Counted from the first letter of the stretch, positions 49,901-58,185 are shown. The stretch is 64,000 nt of DNA from Macrocystis pyrifera (GCA_031763025.1 JASSKH010000009.1:1240001-1304000), one strand, 5' to 3'. Numbers and translations: made by a program. Notes: generated from the sequence alone by a model not told the origin.

Positions 49901-52900
49901 GATTCGGCAAGAGCGTGTCCGGTAGTATCTAATGTTATACTACTAAATTACTCAAGTAGTTATATTTTCAGTCTCTAATAATTATTTTAATATAGGGAGG
50001 GTTCGTATGTTAGTGGTGTACTGTAGTGTTCAATTTAAATAGTCCTTGTGCCCAGGAACAAAGTGGTAGCTTAGCTTGTCAAGGTGTGATGGCCTGCACA
50101 CGTCGATGGTGACTTTTCAGGGCCCATCAGGCGCCCATGGTTGATATTGATGTTTTGATACGAGAACGGCCTGCCTCGTCCGATCGTGTTTGGGGAGAAC
50201 CTTGCGCTGATACATACGAATATAATATACTGACTATAACATTTTGTTGTTGTTGGTGTTGGTGTTGGTGTTGGTGTTGGTGTTGTGGGTGTTGGTGTTG
50301 GTGTTGGTGTTGGTGGTGTTGGTGGTGTTGGTGTTGGCGTTGGTGTTGTGTTGATGTTGGCGTCGTTGTTGCTCTTGTGGCCGCTTCGTTAAGTTCATGC
50401 ACTGCTCTCTATTGTGGCCGTTGTGGGATGGAACGTCGACGAGGCGATCATGACGCCGATAAAAGCGCCGGCGCAGCAGCTCTCCAGCACTACCCTGCTT
50501 GTCGCCCCCCCCCCGCCCAACCTCTCACAACGCGGCCCATCACCCCCCCCCCGCTCTCCTCCTCGTCGACACCTGGACGACAACAGGCCCTGGACAGCAC
50601 CCACTTCTTGCCGGTGCCGGCTGTCAACCCTTGCGTACACTACCGCTAAACAAATCCCACTCTAATTCCAAGAAATTTGGCCGCAAATTGAGGTTGCACT
50701 TGCTAAAGAGTTGACCCCTACTTCCCACCCACCCCCACCCCTCTCTCCTTCTCATCGACAACGTCTCAACGACAAAAGGCCCTGGACAACGTCCACCTCT
50801 TGCCCGTACCGGCTCTCCTTGGCGTCGGCCGCTTTCCGTCCAACTACGAGGCGAGCCGCAAGAAATACCTAGTAGCGGCGAGCGAGATCCCTCCCCAAGC
50901 ACAAGTTCTGTTCGTGAGCCACCCGTGGGAGTCGCCGGGTAACCCGGACCCCTCCGGTAAGCAATTTTTGGCGCTCCGACGCTTTCTGGAGGAGGCGGGT
51001 CGGAGTGCGGGGGTTGGGGGGGGGGGGGGGGAGGGGGGGGGGGGGGGGGGGGGGTGGGGGGGGGGGGGGGGGGGCGGGATCGAGTACGTGTGGACGTCTT
51101 TCTCGTGCACGAGCTCTAACCGGATGAGGCCGGCTTTCAAGACGCACCTGCGCAACGTCCTCACCGTGAGTATGGTAGACGGGTTTCGTATGGAAGTGGC
51201 TTGGTTCGTAGGGGGTTTGGCTTGGAGTGGAGGTGGATTGTTTCAGGGGGTTGTCTTGTGCTTGAAGATGGCTTGGTTTGGGGCTGGCTTGGCTTAGTCT
51301 GGAGGTGGCTTGACTGGGAGGTGGCTCGCTGGAGGTGGCTTGGAGTGGGAAAGGGTTTGGTGGGGAGGGTGGCTTGCTTTGGGAGGGGTTTGGGTGGGGA
51401 GGGTGGCTCGGTTAGGAGGTGGCTTGGATTGGTTTGGAGGTGGCTTGGGCTAGGGGTAGCTTGGGTTGGGTTGGTCCGAAGGGTGGCTTGTTGTGGAGGG
51501 GGCTTGGTTTGAAGAGTTACTTGGTGTGGAGGTGGCTTGGTTGGGCTTGGAAGGGATTTGGTTTGGAGGTGGCTTGGTTGGGAGGTGTCTTGGTCTGGGG
51601 GTGGCTTGGTGTGACGGCGGCGAGCCTCTCGTATCTCAGACACGCTGTTAGCTCGGTGTTGGTGTTCGTTTTGTTGGACCTTGGGTCCTCGCGGTATCGG
51701 GCAGAACTGTGTTTCAACCTTAAACGTGGTTGTTGGTGTTGGTGGTGTTGGTGTTGCTGGTGCTGTTGGTGGTGTTAGTGGTGTTGGTGGTGTTGGTGTT
51801 GGTGCTGCTTTGGCTGTTGCTGTCGCTCTTTTTTTGGTGTTGGTGCTGTTGCCCTCTAACTAGTGTACCGATCTGACCGCCAATATAAGAACCATTTGGA
51901 TGAATATCATACGGAGCTTAAATTCCTGGTCAGAGTGGTAGTAGGTATACCCCGCAGCGATGGTAGCAGCGATGGTACTGTAGAAAACGTCCGTCCAGAG
52001 CCTACCATTGTGCTCCCTCCGTTTGACTGTCCCCAACTGTATCAGCTTGGGCTCGTCGATGTGTCCCTGCGCATGGCACGCGAAGGTAGAATGCCCACAC
52101 ACCCCCACCAACCGTATATGCCTGCATCGTCCCGTGCACACAAGTAGATTGTCCCCACAAGATGTCGGAGCAATGTCCAATTTTTGCTTATGTGCTAATA
52201 CTGCAAAACTTACCCCACACTAGTTCCAAGTAGTTGTCTCCCAAAACGCGGGTGCAAAGCTAGTGTCTGAAGGAGTTCCAATCGTGTTGCATTTTTTTTT
52301 TTCGTCCTCTGCGTGCTTTTCTTGCTTTTTGTTTGTTTGTTTGTCGGAAACAGGCTTGGTGTTTCTCCGATCACCTTTTGGTGATTCCTGAGACTGTGAC
52401 CCGGGCATACGACGGTTACACGTTTTCCGACGTGGTGGGGTACATCCAGAGGGGGTGGTGCTGCGTTGAGCTTCTGTGCGCTTTTCATCTTGGTGAGGTT
52501 TGGTACGAGAGAGGTGGGGGTGAAGGGAGGGGTGCGGTGTGGGAGGGGGGTGGGGGGGGGGGGGGCGTGTACTCGACATCATGCATGGCCGTAGTCGGGG
52601 CGAGGGGGGCGTACTCATTTGTTGCTTGCCTTAGTCATCTGACCATTGACCATGTATCCCTTTTAAGCCTGAGCGCGGGGGGGGGATGAGGTGAACTTGG
52701 GGTAGGATGTGCGACCTGTATACGCTGGAGTTTTGGACTGTTGGTCAGTTTAGAGCAGCTGATCCCGCGCCGTGTCCGCTGGAGTGGTTGGTACCAATCC
52801 GCCAGATGACACGGCGCCAGAGCGCTGCGTTCCCTTCTGTGTCCCACGTTCTCATGGGCCGCCCCCCCGTGCACGCACAATGTACCCCTCGAAATGTTCC

Positions 52901-55900
52901 TCTTAGATGTGCCGACGACAGTGCACGTCGCGCTCGGCGACGCGCTCTCAGAAGAGGTCGCGAGAGTGACATCGGGGCAAGACGCGGACCTACCGCCCTC
53001 CTCCGTGTTCGAGCGCCTCGTCACCCCGGTAACGAAGCTCTCTTTCGGGTTGGCATCTCGGGAGGAATCTCAGAGAGCAAAGACGGAGCTCTCTTCCGTG
53101 TTAGCGTCTGGGGAAGCATCTCAAAGAGAAACGATGGAGCTCTCTTCCAGGTTGGCATCTGGGGAAGAATCTCCGAGAGAAACGACGAAGCTCTCTTCTG
53201 GGTTGGCATTTGAGCAAGAATCTCGAACGGAAACGACGACACTCACTGTCGGGTTGGAATCTCGAGAGAAACCTCACGGGGAAGCAGGGGAGGACGAACC
53301 GCCGCTGTCGGCAGGGAGTTGCATGTTTCGAGCGCTTCAGTCGGCGTCGCAAAGGCTCTCCTCGTCCCCAGCCCCTTCAACAGCATCGGCCCAGGAAGAC
53401 TCCGTGAGTTGTTCTGGGGCCGACGTCCCTTGCCCCGCTGATGTTGGTGGTGATGGTGGGGTAGCGTGCGGCGAGCCCACCAGCGAGTCCGAGCACATCG
53501 TCAGCATTATCTGGTCCTCCGAGATAGAGGCGCACCTGGATAGCGTGACGCAGTTAGTGGCGGACATACTCAGGAGCCTCGACGGGGAAATAGCGCAAGA
53601 TATGGAGGCGTTAGTCGGGGTAGGGGTGGGGGTGAGGGCGGGGGCCGGGGCAGATTCTGGAGGTGAAGGAGTGGGAGGTGAGCGGACGACCTCCAGCCCG
53701 GGAAAAGCTCCGGAAGACAGCAAGGCCGCCCCAGTTGCTGGCACGGATACTGAGTGCCGCCTTGGAGAAGCAGGACGTTGTGGGGGAGGGCGGAGGAGGC
53801 GGGAGCGCCGAGGGGGAGGGGAAGGGGGAAGCTGTGGCCGCTCCTTTGTTGCGGGAGCTGTACGAGAAGCTGGGGGGCTTTTCAAGCGTGAATGAGAAGC
53901 TAGATGCGGTGAACACGCTGCTTCTAGCGGGGTGCTTTTTCAAGGACGTCAGTAGCCCTTCAGGGTCATCGTCTTCGCGATGGTGAGTCAGTCCTCCCGT
54001 TGTAATGTGTTGCTATACTCGATAAAGAGACTATGGGTGAGCGGGAAGGGCTGTTGATGGCAGGGGGTGAAGGTGAGGGGCGTACTCATTTGTTGCGTGC
54101 CTTAGTCGTTTGACAATTGATCACGCATCCCTTTCGAGACGGAGGGGGGGGGGGGGGTACTCGACATTATGCATGGCCGTAGTCGTATAACCGTAGATCT
54201 TCGCATCCCTACGATGCCGGGACGGAGCATGTCGGGTTTTCACCGACCAGGCATACGTTGCTCGCACCAAGCGCGCGAGTCGCATGAAGGGTGAGCTGCA
54301 TCCTGCGAAGAACCGCTTTTGAGGCGGATTTTCTCGCATATGGATGACAGCTTCAATGAACTGATTTATTTTCTGGTGTGGCCACTTCCAGAGACAGCAA
54401 TGGGTTTACTATGTAACAAAGTGTCTCGTGGGTGCCTTACCATATACACACAACGGGATACGACCATCCCCCTTGTCCGGAGTTAAGGTTCGCCCCGCAC
54501 AAAAATGATCTAAGCCGACCACCAGCCATGGTGACCGCAACAAAAGCGAAAAAAAGCTGATGGTACCCTGGTTGTCTTGCTCACGCAGTGAGAGGCGTGT
54601 TTTACAGCGTCGTCGCCTACCGACGCCAACCCAACCTATATATGTACGTACACGTAGGGTGGGAGGGGGGGGGCTGAACAGGCGGGAGGGCGGGTTGTTG
54701 ATGGTAGCGGGGTGCACTGCGTGGGATTCCGCCCACATCGTTTGGAGTGTTGCTATTCGTCATATTTGCGTCGCTCTCTATGAGGGGATGTCCATCATAT
54801 CATATTTCGGGGTCCCCCCTTGAAGAACCTCGCACGCCCACTCTCCTCCAACCCCAGGTGATCTTTTTTTAAGCGTGCATGCCTTTTTCCGCTCAGCCGC
54901 CACTGAGTTCTGACTATCTACATACCGCGTGGCTGTTACCTTCTTATGTTTTCTCGTGTGAGCATGAGCACCTGCGGTGATCCTGGCTATATTATGACTG
55001 CACCCACTTTTCGGAGCATGTACTACTCGCACACGTCGGAGAGATCATCAACAGATCGTTGAATCCCACTTGTTCTACACATTTGAAGGCAGATAGATAA
55101 ACTATTCCCGATCTTGCGTGATCTCTACTGCTAACGTCTCATGTTGCTGGTTGGGATCCGTACATTCCACATGACCTATTACGGGGGGCCATCGTAAATA
55201 GGACCTACGGTACACACAAAAACCTATAAATTTCCCTATTTGTACTAACAATATTTGGTCCTATTTACTATGGTCCCCCTTAATAGCACACACCAGGTAT
55301 TTCCTGGGTTGGGTCTGTACTGTGCAGATCCTGCGCAACCCCTCACAATCGCAGACGAGGAACTAGGTGATCTACAGCACAGATAGATCACGATCTATCT
55401 GTCGATGATCTATCTGATCTGTGCGAGGTGTGGAGTACTTAGAAACCGTAGAGTTGGGTATTTTTCCCAGTAGTAAAAAAGATGAACGTATCTGACTACA
55501 AGTATGCATGTATCGATGTATTTGCATCCTGCCGGGTGGTCGGTGGCCGAGCCAAGTTTACGGACAATTTCATCGTTTTTTTCCCCCTTCTATCTCTTCA
55601 GCCAAATAATATGAACCGAAACGCCTAATTCTCTCTACAATAAGTATTCTACATACCAGTAGTATTCTCGAAACGGTTCCCGATCTCTTAATACACACCA
55701 GGTAATACTATCATTTCTCGTTTTTATCTACCTTCTCTCGTAACGCCGATTATCAAATGTCTTCAGAATGACCCTCCCGAAATCACGCGCCCGTCCGTTG
55801 TGCCTACCGTTCGCAGGTCGTCTCCCAAGCGCCTCAAGCCCCCATTCGCCGAACCCGAGACTTCCCCTCCTCGCCTTCCTGGCAAGGACTCGCGTTTTCG

Positions 55901-56675
55901 GTCCTCGCCCGGGAAAGACTCGAGTCCTCGACCATCGCTAGGGAGCCACTCGAGCCCTCGACCCCGACCGTCCCTGGGCAGGGACTCCAGCTCTCGGCCT
56001 TTGTTAGGACAGGACTCGAGCTATCGACGAGCTTCGGTAGGGGAGGACTCGAGTGATGCACGGCCTTCTCTAGGGAAAGAGTTGAGCCCTCGTCGACCGT
56101 CCCTAGGGAGGGAATTTGGAGGGAAGGATTCGAGTCCCCGACCTTCGCCAAGGAAGGACCCGAGCTGTCGACTACCGTCACTAGGGAAGGACTCCAGCTC
56201 GAGTCCTCGACCATCGCCAGGGAGAGACTCGAGTTTTGGAGGGAAGGACTCGATTTCTCGGCCGGCAGTGGGGAGGGGCCCGAGCTCTCGACCACCGCTA
56301 GGTTCGAGTCCCCGGCGTTCCCTGGGGGCAAGCACTCTGCCTTCGCCATGTGGGAGCCCTCGATCGTCTTTAGGGGAGGAGGACTCGAGTTCTCGTCGAC
56401 GGTCACCGGGGAGGGACTCGAGTTCTCGACCTTCCGTAGAGAAGGACTCAAATTCTCGACCTTCTTTAGGCTCAAGCCCTCGACCTTCGCTGAGGGGGAG
56501 CCCTCCGGGGGGCCCTCGACCCTCGCTAGGAGGAAGTCCTCGATCTTCTGTTGGGGGCGGGAGGGAGTCAGGCAGAGCATCGCCAACTGTTAGGGGTGGG
56601 AATGGATTCGTTTTAGACCTAGAATCCGGCACAAGGATGTCCCTGGCCGTTATAGCCGAGAACAAAACTCTTTAG
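37719..56675 (+). CDS. Ankyrin-repeat protein with a SHPWE/RGWC effector-like domain and a Ser/Arg/Pro-rich tail
   Basis: Exons: 37719-38234, 40713-40852 (minus 40734-40759), 42887-42988, 45545-45706, 46124-46260, 46976-47397, 49132-49325, 50779-51165, 52354-52492, 52754-53631, 53654-53982 and 55817-56675. Every phase closes, giving about 1,412 residues. Start MLDQPTRGSKDVL. Residues 1-520 hold ankyrin repeats, e.g. GSTPLHWACSRGHTQ, NNGSTPLHWAASKNKRA, GNQALHIAAAHGHLEVVKIL. Residues about 590-725 form a second domain: VLFVSHPWESPGNPDPSGKQ, polyglycine, IEYVWTSFSC, HLLVIPETV, RGWCCVELLCAF. I know this SH.WE / YVW / RGWC..E pattern from uncharacterised eukaryotic proteins and compare it only loosely with TIR- or HET-like domains. 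Then come a 17-residue tandem repeat and a tail of SSPRPSLGKD-like repeats. For the last join, GTCAGT at 53948 with an acceptor ending at 55766 is an in-frame alternative. Ankyrins suggest protein binding; the function is unknown. Confidence 0.85.
39486..39562. repeat. Palindromic MITE-like element, copy 4
   Basis: TTTTAGGACTGGAGTCCCGT, TTTGGGGACAAAGC, then GTAGTTTGTCCCCAAAAGTG. Intron 1 of the ankyrin gene. A fragment of the same family lies near 38835-38870. Confidence 0.75.
40346..40582 (-). mobile_element. hAT-like inverted-repeat element, copy A
   Basis: Starts GTGTTGGATATCGGATATC and ends CTTTCGATACGATATACAAA, with many CGATAT words inside. It is the reverse complement of the element at 49.3 kb (shared CATGT, TTTCGATA, CCCTTCC/GGAAGGG and GTACTGCATA-region features). 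Intron 1 of the ankyrin gene. Flanks GCGTGCATCAA and GCGTGCAACAA may be a diverged target duplication. Confidence 0.65.
40734..40759 (+). other. Candidate ultrashort intron (26 nt) in the ankyrin gene
   Basis: Exon 2 starts in the right phase as VVKLLVG but must end in another frame (NNGSTPLHWAASKNKR). The 26 nt from GTGTACGC to TTTGCGCAG have GT-AG ends and the length (2 mod 3) that links the two frames. An indel is the alternative. Confidence 0.35.
41100..41208. mobile_element. TA-flanked MITE, copy 4
   Basis: Ends ACGGGGGACCATAGTAAATA and ATTTACTATGGTCCGCCGT. The core is inverted relative to copy 1 (ACGGTACACACAAAAACC first). Intron 2 of the ankyrin gene. Confidence 0.85.
41921..42006. 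repeat. Palindromic MITE-like element, copy 5
   Basis: TTTTAGCACTGCAGTCCCGT, TTCGGGGACAAACC, ACTCTAATTTTAAGTAG, TTTGTCCCCTAAACGGGACT, GCAGTTCTGAAA. Intron 2 of the ankyrin gene. Confidence 0.8.
43410..43650. repeat. Minisatellite, unit about 14-15 bp (GAGTGCGAGAATG)
   Basis: About 15 imperfect copies of GAGTGCGAGAATG-like units. The open frames across it (HSHTPFSHSI-type on minus, ECENGV-type on plus) come from the repeat. Intron 3 of the ankyrin gene. Confidence 0.85.
43718..44820. mobile_element. About 1.1-kb terminal-inverted-repeat element
   Basis: ACACCTGTGTTGCATTGCCC followed by ACA at the left end appears as its exact reverse complement (TGTGGGCAATGCAACACAGG, then TGT) at the right end, 23 bp in all. 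An A-rich stretch lies inside both ends. The interior has no recognisable transposase. A GGAGGTTCGATCCC stretch at about 44390 resembles a Pol III B box, but no tRNA fold is evident. Intron 3 of the ankyrin gene. Confidence 0.65.
45055..45310. repeat. GATC-rich dispersed repeat, copy 5
   Basis: GATCATTCAGATCCTGTATT, GCCGTTGTGATATGCTGTGG, ACAGATCCCACCC and AGATGATC words. Intron 3 of the ankyrin gene, shortly before exon 4. Confidence 0.65.
45715..45925. repeat. G/A-rich purine tract
   Basis: GGGAGGGA-type purine sequence of about 200 nt starting at the donor side of ankyrin intron 4. The long Gly/Arg/Glu and Pro/Ser frames here are compositional. Confidence 0.8.
46290..46689. repeat. GATC-rich repeat copy 6 followed by TA-flanked MITE copy 5
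   Basis: About 46290-46565 is a GATC-rich copy (GCCGCCATGAGATGCTGTGC, CCCACCCGGCAACATGAGCT, ATCTGTTCCAGGTGTGAAAC). At 46579-46689 an MITE with ends ACGGGGGACCATAGTACATA and ATTTACTATCGTCCCCCGT follows directly. Intron 5 of the ankyrin gene. Confidence 0.75.
47455..47545. repeat. G-tract and Crypton-type end fragment
   Basis: A G run followed by GCGTACTCACCTGTTGCTTG and TTGACCATTGACCACGCATC, the same end module as in the Crypton family. It lies just after the donor of ankyrin exon 6. Similar fragments occur at about 46790-46890 and 52550-52690. Confidence 0.65.
47760..48075. repeat. Tandem repeat, unit about 26-30 bp (ACCGCCAATCCGACGGTT)
   Basis: Roughly ten diverged units built on ACCGCCAAxCC and GACGGTTxC, in intron 6 of the ankyrin gene. 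A related GACGGTT minisatellite lies at 57.9-58.2 kb. Confidence 0.75.
48281..48528. repeat. About 250-bp inverted-repeat element
   Basis: The left arm TTTTGGTTGGAACCATTTTT ... GATCTGTTTCCTAT is matched in reverse complement by ATAGGAAACAGACCACAACA ... AAATGGTTCCAACTAAAAT. Arms are about 50 bp with a 140-bp loop. Intron 6 of the ankyrin gene; probably a MITE. Confidence 0.75.
48538..48835. repeat. GATC-rich dispersed repeat, copy 7
   Basis: TGATCTAGCTCATGTATGTT, TTTCCTGCGTTGGATCTGCA, CACAACATCTCATAACGGCA and GATGATCTGCTGTAGATAG, opposite orientation to copy 1. Intron 6 of the ankyrin gene. Confidence 0.7.
49332..49591 (+). mobile_element. hAT-like inverted-repeat element, copy B, at a splice donor
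   Basis: Begins AGTGTTGGATATCGCATCG and ends CGATATCCGATATCCAACAC plus CA. Inside are repeated TTTCGATATATCG words. The 9-bp sequence GTGGTGAGT stands on both sides (49323-49331 and 49592-49600), so it is a target-site duplication close to the 8 bp usual for hAT elements. The left copy is the splice donor of ankyrin exon 7. Confidence 0.8.
49640..49862 (+). pseudogene. Two decayed copies of the 3' end of ankyrin exon 7
   Basis: Exon 7 ends ...GGGGCACTTGCAGGACGTG with donor GTGAGT. Downstream, GCAGGGGTGGGACCCTTAGC-GGACGTGATGAGG and GCAGGAGTGGGACACTTGCC-AGACGCGGTGAGG repeat this end, the second with an intact-looking donor. In translation AGHLQDV becomes AGVGPLADV and AGVGHLPDA. A C16-rich tract lies between them. 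Confidence 0.5.
50245..50375. repeat. (GTTGGT)n tract, ankyrin intron 7
   Basis: Hexanucleotide GTTGGT/GTTGGTG repeats, about 130 bp. The same motif forms longer tracts at 51.7 and 62.5-62.9 kb. Confidence 0.85.
50490..50640 (+). pseudogene. Duplicated 5' end of ankyrin exon 8
   Basis: At 50585 the sequence GACAACAG-GCCCTGGACAGCACCC, with TTCTTGCCGGTGCCGGCT, repeats the acceptor and first codons of true exon 8 (GACAAAAG-GCCCTGGACAACGTCC, with CTCTTGCCCGTACCGGCT). The CTCTCCTCCTCGTCGAC upstream sequence is duplicated too. The copy has the better acceptor (CAG) but no following domain. Confidence 0.55.
51010..51078 (+). repeat. Coding poly-G tract (polyglycine) in ankyrin exon 8
   Basis: About 68 nt of G with only an A, a T and a C, read as Gly codons with single Glu and Trp codons. 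The frame is kept, because domain-like sequence on both sides (FVSHPWESPG and IEYVWTSFSC) is in the same frame. Confidence 0.8.
51180..51620. repeat. Minisatellite GGCTTGGTTTGGAGGT, ankyrin intron 8
   Basis: About 25 imperfect units of 12-18 bp built on GGCTTGGTTTGGAGGT. It produces long Trp/Gly/Leu frames on plus and Pro/Ser/Thr frames on minus, which are not genes. Confidence 0.85.
51727..51850. repeat. (GTTGGTGTTGGTG)n tract, ankyrin intron 8
   Basis: Imperfect GTTGGT/GCTGTT repeats of about 120 bp, the same family as at 50.25 and 62.5 kb. Confidence 0.8.
53029..53280 (+). repeat. 51-bp coding tandem repeat (17 residues) in ankyrin exon 10
   Basis: Nearly five units of a 17-residue repeat: TKLSFGLASREESQRAK, TELSSVLASGEASQRET, MELSSRLASGEESPRET, TKLSSGLAFEQESRTET, then TTLTVGLESREK. 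All units keep frame and are charged and Ser-rich. Confidence 0.9.
53632..53653 (+). other. Candidate ultrashort intron (22 nt) in the ankyrin gene
   Basis: Begins GTGAGGGC and ends GGGGCAG. Removing it joins EALVGVGVG to ILEVKEWEVSGRPP and opens the helical ARILSAALEKQ / LLRELYEKLGGFSSVNEKLD frame. That frame continues to a strong GTGAGT donor at 53983 and joins exon 12 in phase. Read-through gives an Arg/Gly-rich frame that stops at 53895. Confidence 0.45.
54062..54690. mobile_element. Crypton-derived non-autonomous element, ankyrin intron 11
   Basis: Left end GGGGCGTACTCATTTGTTGC, then a G14 tract, GCATGGCCGTAGTCGTATAA, TGCCGGGACGGAGCATGTCG, CGCATGAAGGGTGAGCTGCA, and directly TGGTGTGGCCACTTCCAGAG. 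It continues through AACCCAACCTATATATGTAC to a G-tract. The recombinase present at 1.8-2.6 kb is missing at the junction near 54370. Confidence 0.8.
55025..55440. repeat. GATC-rich repeat copy 8, split by TA-flanked MITE copy 6
   Basis: GATC-rich landmarks (TCTCATGTTGCTGGTTGGGA; TTTCCTGGGTTGGGTCTGTA; GATCTGTGCGAGGTGTGGAG) are interrupted at 55177-55285 by an MITE with ends ACGGGGGGCCATCGTAAAT and ATTTACTATGGTCCCCCTT. The MITE therefore inserted into an older copy. Intron 11 of the ankyrin gene. Confidence 0.8.
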
Positions 56676-56755
56676 GAAATCAACCAATTAGCGACAGGGA
56701 AATTAAAACGACGTCACTTAAAAGCAAATATGGATTCGTACCGCGTCACTAAAAA

Positions 56756-56936
56756 TTAGCCAGCCTTACTTCTTGCACAAAAGCGTGCTGCTCCCAGCAG
56801 CACCAAGCCCAGAGCGTAGAGCAGCAGCGTAGACAACGGACGCGCTGCCCGCACCTCCGTGGAAGCGCGCCCCTCCTCTAGCTCAAGGGCAAGTTGTTGC
56901 TGTGCGTGCAGCTGGGCGTGAGCCTTGCCTCCAAGT
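56756..56936 (-). CDS. Possible terminal exon of a minus-strand gene with a C-terminal membrane segment
   Basis: On the minus strand, an acceptor GTACAG at 56937 opens LGGKAHAQLHAQQQLALELE, EEGRASTEVRAARP, then LSTLLLYALGLVLLGAARF and CARSKAG before a stop at 56756. This is a Gln/Glu-rich helix, one hydrophobic segment and a short basic tail, as in tail-anchored proteins. A second candidate exon (57445-57375, HAIDAADRRTDAKKGSICRE) lies upstream but its phase does not join directly. No family recognised. It would be convergent with the ankyrin gene, with stop codons 80 bp apart. Confidence 0.4.
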
Positions 56937-57944
56937 CTGTACTCACTACGCGCGGGAAGCTCTGCATGGTGCTTCCGTGTGTATCTGCACTCGTACCTAC
57001 CGCTCTGTCCACAAATGTGGGGAACCTTTGATGTTTGTATTTCCCAGAATTTATTCTGGGATCTCTACGGGCAAAGCTCGAAGCTTGTCTGTCTGTCTGA
57101 CGCCACCTCTGCTCACTCTCCATCGAGTCTACGCAAAAATGTCCTGGAATTGAATAAGAAACTGTCCCATAAGAAACTCAGCCATCGCCAAAAAAACAAA
57201 ACGAATTAGAACCCCATTGATATAATTGATGTAATAATAAGAATTTCGAAGAATTCGGCAGCTGCTGCACTAATAAAGCCATTTTTTTTTTTTTCTCCCC
57301 TTTCATACGGGTACGTCTAAACATGTTTTTTTCCTGGTAAATAATAAGTACTGCAACCTCTGGTCTTGACGAGCTCCCTGCAGATAGATCCCTTCTTGGC
57401 GTCTGTCCTGCGGTCAGCGGCGTCGATGGCATGCACGCGCGTCAATAATAGCAACCGCGCAGTCACTTGGCCATGCTTCACCCATGCGAGGGCACTGTCT
57501 CACACGCCAGCAAGAAGATCGCAAGAACACGGCGTAGTACGCGTTTTGTATCCTGCGGCACTGCAATGCATGCTCGTCCATCCCTTCCTAACGTGCCCCC
57601 CTCCTCCCTTTCCTCGTCCAGTAACTGTGTTACTTCAGAACGAGCACACAAAACTTCCACAACTCTGTACGAGCACCCCAAATTCTCGGTCCTCACTTTG
57701 TAAAACTGAGTCTCTATTCTCAGTTTGTAAAGGCTGAGTCTTTTTTTTTTTCTTCTTTAATCATCACTTTTACTTTCCAGCCTAACTCGTACCAGGTATT
57801 AATAGGAGGTTTTACCCTCAGCGATCTTGTTGTTCTGGACAAGCCGAGGTCACAATGTTGGAAATTCGATCCTCTGTGTGGTACATAGGTAGGTCTTCTG
57901 CCCATTCGTCTGTCGATTACTTTGTGTCCGTCGTGCGCGTTTCA

Positions 57945-58185
57945 CTTGGCCTGCGACGGTTACCTGTCTCTGACAGTTGCCTGTGGTGGGTAGTTGCGAC
58001 GGTTGCCTATCTCTGACGGTTACCTGTGACGGTTTCCTGTGACGGTTACTTGTGACGGTTACGTGTGACGGTTGCTTGTCTCTGACGGTTGTTTGTGGCG
58101 TATACCTTTGACGACTACCTGTGACGACTAGTAGTTGTGACGACCCGCTGTGACGATTACCCGTGACGGTTCCCTGTGACGGTTG
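57945..58185. repeat. Minisatellite GTGACGGTTACCT, unit about 13-14 bp
   Basis: About 15 imperfect GACGGTTxCCTGT units. Apart from this tract and the minus-strand exon candidates, 56937-58424 shows nothing recognisable. Confidence 0.85.

Noticed and set aside
51161-51643. Long Pro/Ser/Thr-rich minus frame and Trp/Gly-rich plus frame
   Set aside because: Both are translations of the GGCTTGGTTTGGAGGT minisatellite in ankyrin intron 8.
55834-56665. Two long minus-strand open frames opposite ankyrin exon 12
   Set aside because: They are antisense shadows of the tandem repeats. The plus frame joins exon 11 in phase and has a splice acceptor.
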